From: Hymenobacter sp. DG01
Lineage (GTDB): Bacteria; Bacteroidota; Bacteroidia; Cytophagales; Hymenobacteraceae
DNA length: 64,000 nucleotides
Assembly: GCF_006352025.1 (NCBI RefSeq)
Contig: NZ_CP040936.1
Coordinates: forward strand, 4,528,001 to 4,592,000
Direction of reading: 5' to 3'
Made by a program: the position numbers and the translations under genes. The notes under the pieces are model-generated. The model saw nothing but the letters and a program-made list of their open reading frames with translations. It was not told the DNA's origin and made no database searches. Each line of letters begins with the position of its first letter. The first letter of the stretch is position 1. Shown here piece by piece: positions 34,398-43,782 of this stretch.

Positions 34398-35575
34398 TGC
34401 TCCACGGCGGCATACCAGAGTTGTTCGTACTCGGGGCGGCGCACCAGTTCATAGTTATCAGGTGCAAAGGTACTGGGTTTGGCGCGGAACACGAACGTGC
34501 CGCCCATGCCCTGGTCGGCACGATACACCCAGCGCTCTTCGCCCGCCTCCCGATACACGCTTTCCGGCGGCCCTAGCACCAGATATAACAGGCCACGGTC
34601 GGTAAGCCAGCCGGCTTTGTGGGCTGAAAAAAACTGGTTGGCTTCCTGCACCCGCCCGTAGTACGTGCGGATCAGCTGCTTGGCAATGGTTTGGTTTCCT
34701 CCGGCCACCGCGAGCCAAAACTGATCCACGGCCTTCTTAGGCTCGGGCGCATCAAACAGCTTTTTGCGCTCCACGGAGGTAGTCAGGTAAACCAGGGGCG
34801 CAATGAGCTCATCGGCGGAAGTAAGCGCCGGGAAGGTATTCTCTTCCACCAAGATGCCACTGCGTGACTCCGCAGGGTTTACTCGCAGCAGATACATGCC
34901 CGGTTGCAGGCGCAGCAGGCTACCAGCCCGGTAGCGCGTCGAATCTTGCGCGCTGAGCTTGCGGGGCTGGGCGGGCATGGCGCCAGGACTCGTCATGGGT
35001 GGGGCCGCGGGCAGGGAGCTGAGCGGGTAGCGGTAGGCCTGCACGTTCAGATCTTCGCCGTACGAGTCAACCATAAACGGCTCCCCGGCCCGCACGTAGT
35101 GGCGCAGTAGCGGCTGTCCTACGGAATCAGTCAGGATGAAGGAGCGGGAAAGATGCTCCGGGGTCAGACGCAGCCAGCCAGCCTCGCCGGAGGCAGCTTC
35201 GTCGGCGGGACCGGCGGCTAAGCTGAGTACCTGGCCGGCTCGCAGCCGCGGGAGGGGCAGGCAAAAATCTATGCGGGCACCTTCGCCATCGGGCTGCAGC
35301 CGCCCGGCAAACCGCCGAACAGTATCCTGCCAAATGGCCCGCTTAGCATCGTAATCGGCCCAGAGAGCTATGTGCAGTGGGAAGCCGCGCCGGATAAGGG
35401 CCGTGTTCGGAAAACGCAGGTAAAGCCGTACACTGTCGCCTTCCCGTCGGGTGTCGATGATGATGCGTCGTTCGGCTCGGTACTGGGTAGCAAAATCCCG
35501 ACGCGGCGCAGCCTGGAGGCAGGGGGTACTACCCAAGCCCAGCAATACGAATAGCAGCAGATAGAAAGGTTTCAC
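34361..35575 (-). CDS. GWxTD domain-containing protein
   Basis: 404 residues from a GTG start at 35575. A signal peptide (MKPFYLLLFVLLGLGSTPCLQA) is followed by an N-terminal beta-rich region and a C-terminal GWxTD domain with the signature HKAGWLTDRGLLYLVLGPP and RADQGMGGTFVFRAKPS. The domain is of unknown function and is widespread in Bacteroidota and Acidobacteria. Residues about 270-300 show KAVDQFWLAVAGGNQTIAKQLIRTYYGRV, a family core. It runs into rlmB with a 37-base overlap, so the two are likely one transcript. No biochemical role is claimed. Confidence 0.85.
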   Translation of the reverse strand: MKPFYLLLFVLLGLGSTPCLQAAPRRDFATQYRAERRIIIDTRREGDSVRLYLRFPNTALIRRGFPLHIALWADYDAKRAIWQDTVRRFAGRLQPDGEGARIDFCLPLPRLRAGQVLSLAAGPADEAASGEAGWLRLTPEHLSRSFILTDSVGQPLLRHYVRAGEPFMVDSYGEDLNVQAYRYPLSSLPAAPPMTSPGAMPAQPRKLSAQDSTRYRAGSLLRLQPGMYLLRVNPAESRSGILVEENTFPALTSADELIAPLVYLTTSVERKKLFDAPEPKKAVDQFWLAVAGGNQTIAKQLIRTYYGRVQEANQFFSAHKAGWLTDRGLLYLVLGPPESVYREAGEERWVYRADQGMGGTFVFRAKPSTFAPDNYELVRRPEYEQLWYAAVEQWRKGRTARPGR

Positions 35576-35631
35576 GGTAAGGAAGGGGTAGGGAGGTAGG
35601 ACGAGACGACTTCAAGGTAGGCTTTCTAACG

Positions 35632-35667
35632 ACAGAAGCCGGCCCCGTTTCCGGAGCCGGCTTCTGT
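35632..35667 (-). terminator. Hairpin terminator for the DUF2723 gene
   Basis: ACAGAAGCCGGCCCC / GGAGCCGGCTTCTGT pairs on both strands, just downstream of the DUF2723 stop; T-run is weak on the minus strand. Confidence 0.6.
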
Positions 35668-35687
35668 GGTGGCAAAAACCATGCGGC

Positions 35688-38678
35688 TTAGCGCTGGTAG
35701 TACTGCTGCAGCAGGCTGATGGCCTTGGTGGCCCGCTGCTGGTCGCCAATCTGCTCGGCGGCGCGGCCGATACTGTTCAACGACATCAGGTAGGTCTGGA
35801 ACTCCTGGTCAAACAGGGCGCTGTTGTGGGTGCTGTAGTAGGCCAGGGCCCGCTCGGCACGGCCAGTCATCGTGTCCATGATTTCGTTGGCGCGCTGCTG
35901 CTCACCTACGGCTACCAGAGCCGGAATGAACTGGGGCACGTAGTAATCATAGGGAATAGCCTTGTCGGGCATCACCTCAAACGCTTTGTCGAGTACTTGC
36001 TTGGCGCGGGCCTTGTCGCCTTGAGCCAGCAGGGCGTTAGCCAGGCGCGAGAACTTGTCGCGGTAGTTGGCCGGGAAGCGCAGGTTGTTCTCGTCGTAGA
36101 AGATAGTGGGGTTATTCAGGCCCCGGAAAGCGAATTTCTTCATCAGGTTGTCGTACATCAGCTCCGTAGCCACGTAGCCCTCATCGCTACCCCCTTTGGG
36201 GTCGTAGTTGGGGTCTTTGGCGGGCAGGATACGGTAGGCCATGCCATCAAGCTGGAAGTAGGGCTGCAGACCCATGAAGTCGCGGGAGTCCACGGTGCTG
36301 GAGAAGTACACGGGGCGCTGCCAGTTGTTGGTGGCCAGAATGTCGAGAATCACGAGGCTCTTCTTCTCGATGGCGCTCTTGCTCACTTCCCACTCCATGC
36401 GCGGCACCAGCTGCCCGCGGCGGTCAGCCGGAATAATGCCCAGCTTCTCTACGGCTGCCGTGTCAATGGGCAGATAGAACTTGCGGGAAGGGAAGGACAG
36501 CAGAGACTTCGAGCCATCGCCGTAGCTAACCTGCAGCAGAGGGCTGTTCTGGTTAACCAGCTGCATAAACTGGCGCACGTCAATGTCCTTTACCGCCGGG
36601 TTCTCAGCGTAGGGCAGGTAGTCGTTGGTGCCTTGCTTGTAGTTGGCATTCTCCATGGAGATGGGCAGCGCCTGCGACTTATAAGCGCGGCGCTTCATCT
36701 GGTCGATATACCAGTCGGTGTTCAGGTAGCTCAGTACGGCCACGCGCACGTCGGTGCGGACGCCTTCTACTTCCTGGGCGTACCAGAGCGGGAAGGTATC
36801 GTTGTCGCCGTTGGTGAACAGGATGGCGTTCGGGGCCAGGGAGTTCAACAGGTTTTTGGCCGAATCCACGGACAGATAACGGTCGGAGCGGTTGTGGTCG
36901 TCCCAGCCCTGGGCTACCATGATGCCCGGTACTACCAGGCCCAGTAGCGTTACCACGCCGGCCCGCGCCGTCTCTGACTTCACCACTTTCTCCAGCAGCT
37001 CGGCCAGGGCAAGTACACCCAAGCCAATCCAGATGGCGAAGGCAAACGTGGCACCCGCGAAGGTATAATCCCGCTCACGCGGCTCGATGGGTGGCTGGTT
37101 CAAGTAGAGCACAATGGCCAGGCCCGTGAACAGGAACAGCAAGCCCACGATAAAGGCGTTGCGGCCGTCGCGGCGGACGTGCAGGAACAGGCCCAATACA
37201 CCCAGAATGAGGGGTAGGGCAAAGAAAGCATTCCGGGCGGGACTGTCGGCAATGCGCTCGGGCAGACCGGCACCGGCACCACTACCCCACAAAATGCCCG
37301 ACTGCTGAATGTCGCCCTCGCGGCCCACGTAGTTCCACATGAAGTAGCGCCAGAACATGTGGCCCATCTGGTACTTGAACAGGAAGCTCAGGTTTTGGCC
37401 CATGGTCGGCTTCACCCCATCCTGAATATCAACCCACTTTTTGTAGTTGTAGAGGTGCAGCGGGTCGTTGCTGTACAGGCGGGGTAGCAGCATTTTATCC
37501 TCGGAGGCATACTGCAACACGGGGCGGTACTCGGCTACCACGTACTTGTCGCCCTGGCGCACGTAGCGGGGCGCGCCGTCTTCCTGGGCAATGGGCTGGG
37601 CATTAAACTGCGGGCCGTAGAGCAGAGGCCGGTCGCCGTACTGTTCGCGCTTCAGGTAGCTCACGAAGGACAGTACATCCTCGGGGGCGTTTTCATTGAT
37701 GGTAGGGTGGTAGGAGCTACGGATGGGTACAATCAGGTAGCTCGAATAGCCAATCAGGATGAATACCAAGCTCAGCATCACCGTGTTCAAGAGGCGGCTG
37801 CGGCGCTTGAACGACTGCTGGAAGCCAAACCAGAGCACACCCACAAACAGCAGCAGGAAGAACACCAGGCCCGAGTTGAAGGGCAGGCCGAAGCTATTCA
37901 CGAAGAACACTTCAAATGCGCCCGCCAGGGTAGGGAGACCGGGAATGATGCCGGCCAGAATCAGACCCACAATAATGCTACTCACTACCAGCGTAATGAT
38001 GCCACCTTTGGTAGTGGGGTTCTGGGTGCGGCGGTAATAGTAGATGAAGCCCAGGGCCGGAATAGCCAGCAGGTTCAGCAAGTGAACCCCGATGCTGAGG
38101 CCAATAACGTAAGCAATGAGCACCAGCCACCGGTCGGAGTCGGCCTCGTCGGCGCGGTTTTCCCACTTCAGCATCAGCCACACCACGGCCGCTGTGCACA
38201 AGGAGGACATAGCGTACACCTCGGCCTCCACGGCGTTAAACCAGAACGAATCGGAGAAGGCATAAGCCAAAGCACCCACCGCGCCGGCACCCAGAATCAG
38301 CAGGGTTTGGCCCGAAGTCGGCTCTAGGTTCCGGTCGTCGTGCAGGCCGGGGCGGTGTAGCACCAGCTTCTTGGCCAGCATGGTGATAATCCAGAACAGG
38401 AACAGCACCGTGAACGAAGAGCTCAGCGCCGACAGCGCGTTTACCAGCACCGACACTTTGGTTACATCGCCAAAGGAGAGCAGGGAAAACAGACGGCCCA
38501 ACAGCAGAAAGGTAGGGGCCCCGGGAGGGTGAGGCACCAGCAGCTTGTAGGAACAGGCAATAAACTCGCCGCAGTCCCAGAACGAAGCCGTAGGCTCCAA
38601 GGTGAGTAGATACGTGATGGTGGCGAGGGCAAATACCAGCCAGCCGACCAGATTATTCAGGCTTTTGTAACTCCGCAT
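35688..38678 (-). CDS. DUF2723 polytopic membrane protein
   Basis: 996 residues from ATG 38678 (MRSYKSLNNLVGWLVFALAT). The amino half (about 1-590) contains a dozen or more transmembrane segments and, early on, EPTASFWDCGEFIACSYKL and PHPPGAPTFLLLGR, the DUF2723 signature with its acidic pair. The half after about residue 600 is soluble and ends in helical repeats (about 880-996). DUF2723 belongs to the GT-C-like glycosyltransferase superfamily by fold, and a role in protein or lipid glycosylation is likely but not shown. A longer start at 38702 exists; the ATG at 38678 gives a better membrane amino end. Confidence 0.9.
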   Translation of the reverse strand: MRSYKSLNNLVGWLVFALATITYLLTLEPTASFWDCGEFIACSYKLLVPHPPGAPTFLLLGRLFSLLSFGDVTKVSVLVNALSALSSSFTVLFLFWIITMLAKKLVLHRPGLHDDRNLEPTSGQTLLILGAGAVGALAYAFSDSFWFNAVEAEVYAMSSLCTAAVVWLMLKWENRADEADSDRWLVLIAYVIGLSIGVHLLNLLAIPALGFIYYYRRTQNPTTKGGIITLVVSSIIVGLILAGIIPGLPTLAGAFEVFFVNSFGLPFNSGLVFFLLLFVGVLWFGFQQSFKRRSRLLNTVMLSLVFILIGYSSYLIVPIRSSYHPTINENAPEDVLSFVSYLKREQYGDRPLLYGPQFNAQPIAQEDGAPRYVRQGDKYVVAEYRPVLQYASEDKMLLPRLYSNDPLHLYNYKKWVDIQDGVKPTMGQNLSFLFKYQMGHMFWRYFMWNYVGREGDIQQSGILWGSGAGAGLPERIADSPARNAFFALPLILGVLGLFLHVRRDGRNAFIVGLLFLFTGLAIVLYLNQPPIEPRERDYTFAGATFAFAIWIGLGVLALAELLEKVVKSETARAGVVTLLGLVVPGIMVAQGWDDHNRSDRYLSVDSAKNLLNSLAPNAILFTNGDNDTFPLWYAQEVEGVRTDVRVAVLSYLNTDWYIDQMKRRAYKSQALPISMENANYKQGTNDYLPYAENPAVKDIDVRQFMQLVNQNSPLLQVSYGDGSKSLLSFPSRKFYLPIDTAAVEKLGIIPADRRGQLVPRMEWEVSKSAIEKKSLVILDILATNNWQRPVYFSSTVDSRDFMGLQPYFQLDGMAYRILPAKDPNYDPKGGSDEGYVATELMYDNLMKKFAFRGLNNPTIFYDENNLRFPANYRDKFSRLANALLAQGDKARAKQVLDKAFEVMPDKAIPYDYYVPQFIPALVAVGEQQRANEIMDTMTGRAERALAYYSTHNSALFDQEFQTYLMSLNSIGRAAEQIGDQQRATKAISLLQQYYQR

Positions 38679-38842
38679 ACGAAATAAAGTGAGGCTGACC
38701 ACGGCCAGCCCGCTGCTGAACGACGGGTTTTAGGGTCCGGAAGGAAATCAGTGAAAGATCAAAAGTAGAGAATAAGTAGCGAGAGCCGCGAATCAGGTTG
38801 CGTGCTACCAAGGAGTTTCTGCCGTGCTACCCCTGCGGGCAC

Positions 38843-38874
38843 AAAAAAAGCAGCCCCACCGGAGGCTGCTTTTC
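38843..38874 (-). terminator. Terminator for the T9SS-cargo gene
   Basis: AAAAAAGCAGCC / GGCTGCTTTT hairpin, about 20 bases after the stop on the minus strand. Confidence 0.85.
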
Positions 38875-38893
38875 TAATCGTATTCAGAAGCAC

Positions 38894-39343
38894 TTAGTTC
38901 TGTAGCACCAGGCGCTTAGTGGAAACCACCTTATCATTCTGCACCAGGCTGTAGAAATACATGCCGGGCGGCAGGTCCGAAAGGTTCAGGTTCATACCCC
39001 CATCAGCAGCTTCCGGCCGCAGCAGTACGCTGCGCACCTCCCGCCCAATGATGTTGCTCAGGCGCAGCTTGTAGTCGCCCCAGGGCAGCTTCTGCCCCAC
39101 GGACACCGTAATCAGGCCCCGAGAAGGGTTGGGGTACACGGACAAAGCCGGAGCCAGCATGCGGGCGGCTGCCGAGGTAGTGACCCCAGGGGAGGGGGGC
39201 GCAACTACCGGCGTTACCTGTTGCAAGGGCCGGGAGGGGGTAGCGTGAAGGAGGTTGGCTTCCAGCCGAACCGTAGCGGCCAGCAGCGGCAGTTGCCACA
39301 GCAGCAGCAGCAGTACAGGGAAAAAGCGCGTAGTAAGTTTCAT
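38894..39343 (-). CDS. Minimal T9SS-cargo protein (CTD only)
   Basis: 149 residues from ATG 39343. A signal peptide (MKLTTRFFPVLLLLLWQLPLLAA) is followed by about 50 linker residues and a type A C-terminal sorting domain: LSVYPNPSRGLITVSV, LRLSNIIGREVRSVLL, LPPGMYFYSLVQNDKVVSTKR. There is no other domain, so the secreted body is little more than the sorting signal. It might be a small surface protein, or a remnant of a larger cargo that lost its passenger. The 60-codon frame upstream has no signal and is rejected. Confidence 0.75.
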   Translation of the reverse strand: MKLTTRFFPVLLLLLWQLPLLAATVRLEANLLHATPSRPLQQVTPVVAPPSPGVTTSAAARMLAPALSVYPNPSRGLITVSVGQKLPWGDYKLRLSNIIGREVRSVLLRPEAADGGMNLNLSDLPPGMYFYSLVQNDKVVSTKRLVLQN

Positions 39344-39696
39344 GGCATTCAGTCGGCGTCTGGAGCGCACGGCCAGGCCGCGCGGCAAAGTCAAATAAGT
39401 ACGATTATCCTCCGTAGGACAAAGCGGCAGATACTGCCGCCTGCCTCTGGATAGACAACTACCATGCCTCATTGGAGAGGCGGGGTTGTCAGGCAGATGC
39501 GCAAGTAAGGAATAAGGTTGCATAAATGTTTAAGTAAACTTACGATAGAGGATAGTAAATAGTTGAAAGTGAAGATGGTAATATTGAATAGAATTATTGC
39601 CTTTGGCCTGATCAGCACCCGGAAACAATGCCTACAGAGCCGGCTGGAAACAGGCAGCCCTGGCATCAGCCCTACCCCGCCCGTTTCGCTGAGTCA
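39344..39696. other. Intergenic region between T9SS-cargo and birA genes
   Basis: About 350 bases, AT-rich between 39510 and 39610, with a small palindrome GTTTA-AG-TAAAC near 39527. No gene, box or terminator is supported beyond the promoters expected for the minus-strand cargo gene. Confidence 0.4.
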
Positions 39697-40458
39697 TCAT
39701 ATATAGCGAATTTCTTTTAAATCGAAATAATGCAGTTCGCCTTTCGTGGCTACAGCCAAGCGGCCGGTTTCATCCACGCCCACAATCTGGCCCCGGAAGC
39801 GGCGGCCGGCGGCTTCGTACTCGTGTTCTTCCTGAAAGCGGTACAGCACCCGCAGGTACTCGGCGCGCAGGGCACCCACCTTGCCGGAGCGCAGCTGCAG
39901 GTAGCGCCGCTCCAGGCTTTCCAGCAGCCGGGCCACCAGGGCCGGCAACGTGTAGGCCCGGCCGGTGAGGCAGCCCAACGAGGTAGCGGTGGGCACTTCA
40001 AATTGCCGCTGGTTAATATTTAATCCTATCCCAACGATGCTATGCTGAATCTTCGGGCCGTTAAGTGTGTTCTCAATCAGAATGCCACCCAGCTTTTGAT
40101 GTCCGAAAAAGATATCATTTGGCCACTTCACCCGCAGCGCCGGGTCGGGGCCGAGCAGGGTTACCAGCCAGTCATGCACGGCTAGCGCTACGGCCTGGCT
40201 CAGCAGAAACTGGTCGGCGGCCGGTAAAAACCCGGGGTGCCATACCACAGACAGTGTCAGGTTTTCGCCGGGCGCGGCTTCCCATTGGTTGCCACGTTGG
40301 CCGCGACCAGCGGTCTGTTTGTCGGTAATGACGCAGCAACCATCCGTGGCCCGGTTTTGGACAGCCAGTTGGTATGCCTCGGTGTTCGTCGAGGGGCATT
40401 CGGGCAACCAGACAAGCTGTTGGCCCGTGAAGAGCGTTTGGGGGTATATAGCCTCCAC
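39697..40458 (-). CDS. birA: Biotin-protein ligase, BirA
   Basis: 253 residues if translation begins at GTG 40458, a position just below the -7 box at 40483-40490; the frame extends upstream to 40566 but those codons lie above the promoter. The core has PSTNTEAYQLA, TAGRGQRGNQWEA with the GRGR-like biotinyl-AMP loop, LTLSVVWHPGF, RVKWPNDIFF and LGGILIENTL. BirA attaches biotin to carboxylase subunits. It lacks an amino-terminal repressor helix, so it is a ligase without the biotin operon role. Divergent from rsfS by only about 40 bases. Confidence 0.9.
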   Translation of the reverse strand: MEAIYPQTLFTGQQLVWLPECPSTNTEAYQLAVQNRATDGCCVITDKQTAGRGQRGNQWEAAPGENLTLSVVWHPGFLPAADQFLLSQAVALAVHDWLVTLLGPDPALRVKWPNDIFFGHQKLGGILIENTLNGPKIQHSIVGIGLNINQRQFEVPTATSLGCLTGRAYTLPALVARLLESLERRYLQLRSGKVGALRAEYLRVLYRFQEEHEYEAAGRRFRGQIVGVDETGRLAVATKGELHYFDLKEIRYI

Positions 40459-40482
40459 CTGTTTTTCGTACTTTGTGACGTT

Positions 40483-40490
40483 CAAACCTA
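40483..40490 (-). promoter_or_regulatory. -7 box TAGGTTTG for birA
   Basis: Exact match on the minus strand. The rsfS start codon is only 11 bases away on the other strand, so the two promoters overlap; on the plus strand TACTTTG at 40469-40475 may be the rsfS box. Confidence 0.6.
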
Positions 40491-40500
40491 ACAATACCCC

Positions 40501-40896
40501 ATGAAAAGTACCCTGGTTCGGCAGGATTCGGACAAGTTGGCAGATGTAGTAGTGCGCGGCATGCAAGAGAAGAAAGCAGCCGATATCGTGGTACTCAACC
40601 TCAAAGACCTTAAAAATGCCGTAGCCGATTATTTTATAATCTGCTCGGCTTCTTCAGATACGCAAATTGACGCTATTGCCCGCTCCGTGGAGGAAGAGGT
40701 AGAGAAGCTTACCGGCCAGAACCCTTGGCAAACCGAAGGGCGCATGAACCGGGAGTGGGTGCTGCTCGACTACGTGGACGTGGTAGTGCACGTATTCCTG
40801 CGCGACCGGCGCCAGTTCTACGGCTTGGAAGAGCTGTGGGGCGATGCGCAGATTACCTACGTAGAGGAAGAGGAAACTCCGGCGGCGGTAAGGTAA
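40501..40896 (+). CDS. rsfS: Ribosome silencing factor RsfS
   Basis: 131 residues from ATG 40501. The RsfS/YbeB core is visible: GMQEKKAADIVVLNLKD, NAVADYFIICSASSDTQI, ALDRS-like ARSVEEEVEK, EWVLLDYVDVVVHVFLRDRRQFYGLEELW. It binds L14 on the large subunit and blocks subunit joining when energy is low. C-terminal acidic tail. It lies 99 bases upstream of ftsH on the same strand and is a plausible partner of it in one transcript, which is also common in this phylum. Confidence 0.95.
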   Translation: MKSTLVRQDSDKLADVVVRGMQEKKAADIVVLNLKDLKNAVADYFIICSASSDTQIDAIARSVEEEVEKLTGQNPWQTEGRMNREWVLLDYVDVVVHVFLRDRRQFYGLEELWGDAQITYVEEEETPAAVR

Positions 40897-40995
40897 AACC
40901 TTCCCTTCGGCGTCTTGCAAAATACTGGCGGATGCGCCAACAATCATTCAAGTGGCGTGTTGCGCCTTTGTTTCTTGTCTTAGCAACCTCAATTC

Positions 40996-43110
40996 ATGTC
41001 TGATACGACGCCCAAAAAGAAAAAACCTATGCTGCCTACTCCCGCGCCCCGGCCCGGGATGCAGCTCTGGGTGCTGACGGGCCTGGTGGTGCTCATCCTC
41101 GGGATGGTGTACCTCTCGCGCAGCAACCCGCTCATCGAAATTACTCAGAAGCGGTTTGAGCAGATGCTTACCGCCGGCGACGTGCGCGACATTACCCTCG
41201 TGAACGACCGGCAGGTGGAGGTGTCGCTGAAACCCGACGCTACCAAGAAGGCTCCCTATGATGTGGAGCTGAAGCGGCGCGGGCCCCTCTCCATGGATCA
41301 GGGTGCTCAGTATGGCTTCCGGGTGGTGGATGGCAAAACCTTCAAGGAAGACCTCGATAAGGTACAAGCCACCCTACCCCCCGATCGGCAGGTAGGCCTG
41401 AAAGTCACGGACCGCACGGGTTACGGCGAGTACGTAACCACCTGGGGCTTCATGATTCTGCTGTTCGTAGGTTTCTGGTTCCTGATGCGCCGCATGAGCG
41501 GGGCAGGTGGGCCTGGGGGCCAGATCTTCAACATTGGTAAATCCCGCGCGGCCCTGTTTGAGGGTGGCGATAAGGTGAAAGTTACCTTTAAGGATGTAGC
41601 CGGCCTGGAAGAAGCCAAGGAGGAAGTGCAGGAAATCGTGGAGTTCCTCAAGAACCCCTCGAAGTTCACCATCCTTGGCGGTAAAATCCCGAAAGGCGCC
41701 CTGCTGGTAGGTCCTCCCGGTACCGGTAAAACCTTGCTGGCTAAGGCTGTAGCTGGCGAAGCTGACGTTCCGTTCTTCTCTCTGTCGGGCTCCGACTTTG
41801 TGGAGATGTTTGTGGGGGTAGGCGCGGCCCGCGTGCGTGACCTGTTCAAGCAGGCCAAAGCTAAGGCTCCCTGCATCATCTTCATCGACGAAATTGACGC
41901 CATTGGCCGCAGCCGTTCGCGCGGCAACGTGCCCGGCGGCAACGACGAGCGGGAAAATACCCTGAACTCGCTGCTGGTAGAAATGGACGGTTTCGGTACC
42001 GATTCCGGGGTTATCATCCTGGCCGCCACCAACCGCCCCGATACCCTGGATTCGGCGCTGCTGCGTCCCGGCCGTTTCGACCGTCAGATCAGTATCGACA
42101 AGCCAGATATTAACGGGCGTACCCAGATTTTCAATGTGCACTTGAAGCCGCTGACGCTGGGCCCCGACGTGGAAGCCAAGAAGCTGGCTGCCCAGACTCC
42201 TGGTTTCGCGGGTGCTGAAATTGCCAACGTCTGCAACGAAGCCGCTCTGATTGCCGCCCGCCGCGACAAGAAGATGGTGACCATGCAGGACTTCACCGAT
42301 GCCGTGGACCGCGTGATTGGTGGCCTGGAGAAAAAGAACAAGATCATCAGCCCCGGCGAGAAAAAGATTGTGGCCTACCATGAAGCGGGCCACGCCATTG
42401 CCGGCTGGTTTCTGGAGCACGCCGATCCGTTGGTAAAGGTGAGCATCGTGCCCCGCGGGGTAGCCGCGCTGGGTTATGCCCAGTATCTGCCGCGCGAGCA
42501 GTTCCTCTACAATACCGAGCAGCTCATGGACGAAATGTGCATGACGCTGGGTGGCCGCGCCGCTGAAGAGCTGGTGTTCGGTAAGATTTCGACCGGTGCC
42601 CTCTCTGACTTGGAGCGCATTACGAAGGTAGCCTACAGCATCGTGACCATGTACGGCATGAATGCCAAGCTCGGTAACGTATCGTTCTACGACTCGAAGG
42701 GCCAGAATGAGTACGGCTTCACCAAGCCGTATTCAGAAGCTACCTCCCAGATGATTGACGAGGAAGTACGTGCTATCATTGAGCAGGCGTACGTGCGCAC
42801 CAAGGAGCTGCTGACGGAGCGCCGCCACGAGCTGGAGGTAGTAGCCAGGGAGCTGCTGGAAAAGGAAATTCTGTTGCAGGATGACCTGGAGCGTCTGGTG
42901 GGCAAGCGTCCCTTCGACAGCCAGACCACCTACCAGGCCCATATGTCGGGCACAGACCGCTCGGAAACTCTGAGCGAGCGGAAGCAGGAGCACCCCGGCG
43001 TTCCGCTGGGCAACGACCTGCCGGACCTCAAGCTGCCTGGCGTTGACAACGGCACCGACTCGGCCGGTTCGGCTACGGAGCCCACGGGCAGTGCCGTAAC
43101 GCCGGTGTAG
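40996..43110 (+). CDS. ftsH: ATP-dependent zinc metalloprotease FtsH
   Basis: 704 residues from ATG 40996. Two transmembrane helices (about 23-42 and 140-162) flank a periplasmic domain; the AAA+ ATPase follows with Walker A GPPGTGKT (residues 239-246), [14 protein letters not shown] and the [23 protein letters not shown]. The peptidase has the zinc motif HEAGH (His462, Glu463, His466). FtsH degrades misfolded membrane proteins and selected regulators. The tail is hydrophilic and Ser/Gly/Asp-rich (about 640-704). A strong terminator follows at 43124-43171. Confidence 0.97.
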   Translation: MSDTTPKKKKPMLPTPAPRPGMQLWVLTGLVVLILGMVYLSRSNPLIEITQKRFEQMLTAGDVRDITLVNDRQVEVSLKPDATKKAPYDVELKRRGPLSMDQGAQYGFRVVDGKTFKEDLDKVQATLPPDRQVGLKVTDRTGYGEYVTTWGFMILLFVGFWFLMRRMSGAGGPGGQIFNIGKSRAALFEGGDKVKVTFKDVAGLEEAKEEVQEIVEFLKNPSKFTILGGKIPKGALLVGPPGTGKTLLAKAVAGEADVPFFSLSGSDFVEMFVGVGAARVRDLFKQAKAKAPCIIFIDEIDAIGRSRSRGNVPGGNDERENTLNSLLVEMDGFGTDSGVIILAATNRPDTLDSALLRPGRFDRQISIDKPDINGRTQIFNVHLKPLTLGPDVEAKKLAAQTPGFAGAEIANVCNEAALIAARRDKKMVTMQDFTDAVDRVIGGLEKKNKIISPGEKKIVAYHEAGHAIAGWFLEHADPLVKVSIVPRGVAALGYAQYLPREQFLYNTEQLMDEMCMTLGGRAAEELVFGKISTGALSDLERITKVAYSIVTMYGMNAKLGNVSFYDSKGQNEYGFTKPYSEATSQMIDEEVRAIIEQAYVRTKELLTERRHELEVVARELLEKEILLQDDLERLVGKRPFDSQTTYQAHMSGTDRSETLSERKQEHPGVPLGNDLPDLKLPGVDNGTDSAGSATEPTGSAVTPV

Positions 43111-43123
43111 CCTAATTAAACCT

Positions 43124-43171
43124 CACATAAAAAAACCGCTGCCTATTCCGGCAGCGGTTTTTTTATGTGAG
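43124..43171. terminator. Bidirectional terminator after ftsH
   Basis: CACATAAAAAAACCGCTGCC / GGCAGCGGTTTTTTTATGTG hairpin, long and well paired. Confidence 0.95.
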
Positions 43172-43199
43172 TACAGAAGCGTGCTGTATACACGTAACC

Positions 43200-43391
43200 T
43201 TATGGCACCGGTTGCCCCCGCTCCTGCAGGTAGCTCTGGAAAGCAGGCAGCTGACAGCCTTTCTCGAAGCCTTGTTGCGCAATGGCCGCTCCAATACCAG
43301 GCAATAACTCAGCTACCCATTGCGCAAAGTCGGCTGCCGTAGGCTCATGAGCGGCGGCCAAAGATGGGGAATAGGGAGGCATATCGTTCAT
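43200..43391 (-). CDS. Small hypothetical protein
   Basis: 63 residues from ATG 43391 (MNDMPPYSPSLAAAHEPT). No family recognised. The sequence is soluble, with a helical middle (DFAQWVAELLPGIGAAIAQQ) and a Pro-rich end. A bidirectional terminator lies just downstream on the minus strand, which supports a short transcript. The 43397 frame start differs by two codons and is equally possible. Might be a chance frame in a GC-rich gap. Confidence 0.45.
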   Translation of the reverse strand: MNDMPPYSPSLAAAHEPTAADFAQWVAELLPGIGAAIAQQGFEKGCQLPAFQSYLQERGQPVP

Positions 43392-43782
43392 GGTCAAGTG
43401 ATTTTGGTTGCAGGTTGCTAAAAGAGTGCCAGCAGTAAGGCTGACTTGCTTTTATACAATTCTCGGCAGCAGCCTCCAGGCCTAGAGTCAACTTGAAGTA
43501 CCTTTTGCGGCCCTCTCGCACGGTTTACACAGCAGATACTACCCCATAATCTTGTGGGGTCAGTCAATTCAAGCTTAGTAGTAGCCAGGCGTTTATCTAA
43601 AGGGAGAGGATGCCAGGCAGGCCAGTAGCTTTTGCTGCTTATGGCTGGGGTAGGGGCATGGGCTGCCACCACCCTTGGGTATGCCGGTACGGCATCGGCC
43701 CAGAGCTGGCCGGCCCTAGCCACTTGCACGGGCAGAGGGGGGTAGGGGTGGTACGCATGCCTAATCCTTGTACCTTTACCGT
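43392..43782. other. Intergenic region before the LUD-domain gene
   Basis: About 390 bases. No convincing gene. A small hairpin ACCCCA-N8-TGGGGT lies near 43540-43560. The promoter box for the LUD gene is at 43771-43778. Confidence 0.45.
43771..43778 (+). promoter_or_regulatory. -7 box TACCTTTA, near-leaderless start
   Basis: TAnnTTTA variant four bases ahead of the LUD-domain ATG at 43783. The upstream in-frame TTG (43768) would overlap it and is rejected. Confidence 0.55.

Noticed and set aside
35826..36947. 373-codon plus-strand frame inside the DUF2723 gene
   Set aside because: Antisense shadow of a GC-rich gene; no recognisable domain and the minus-strand DUF2723 protein is clearly coding.
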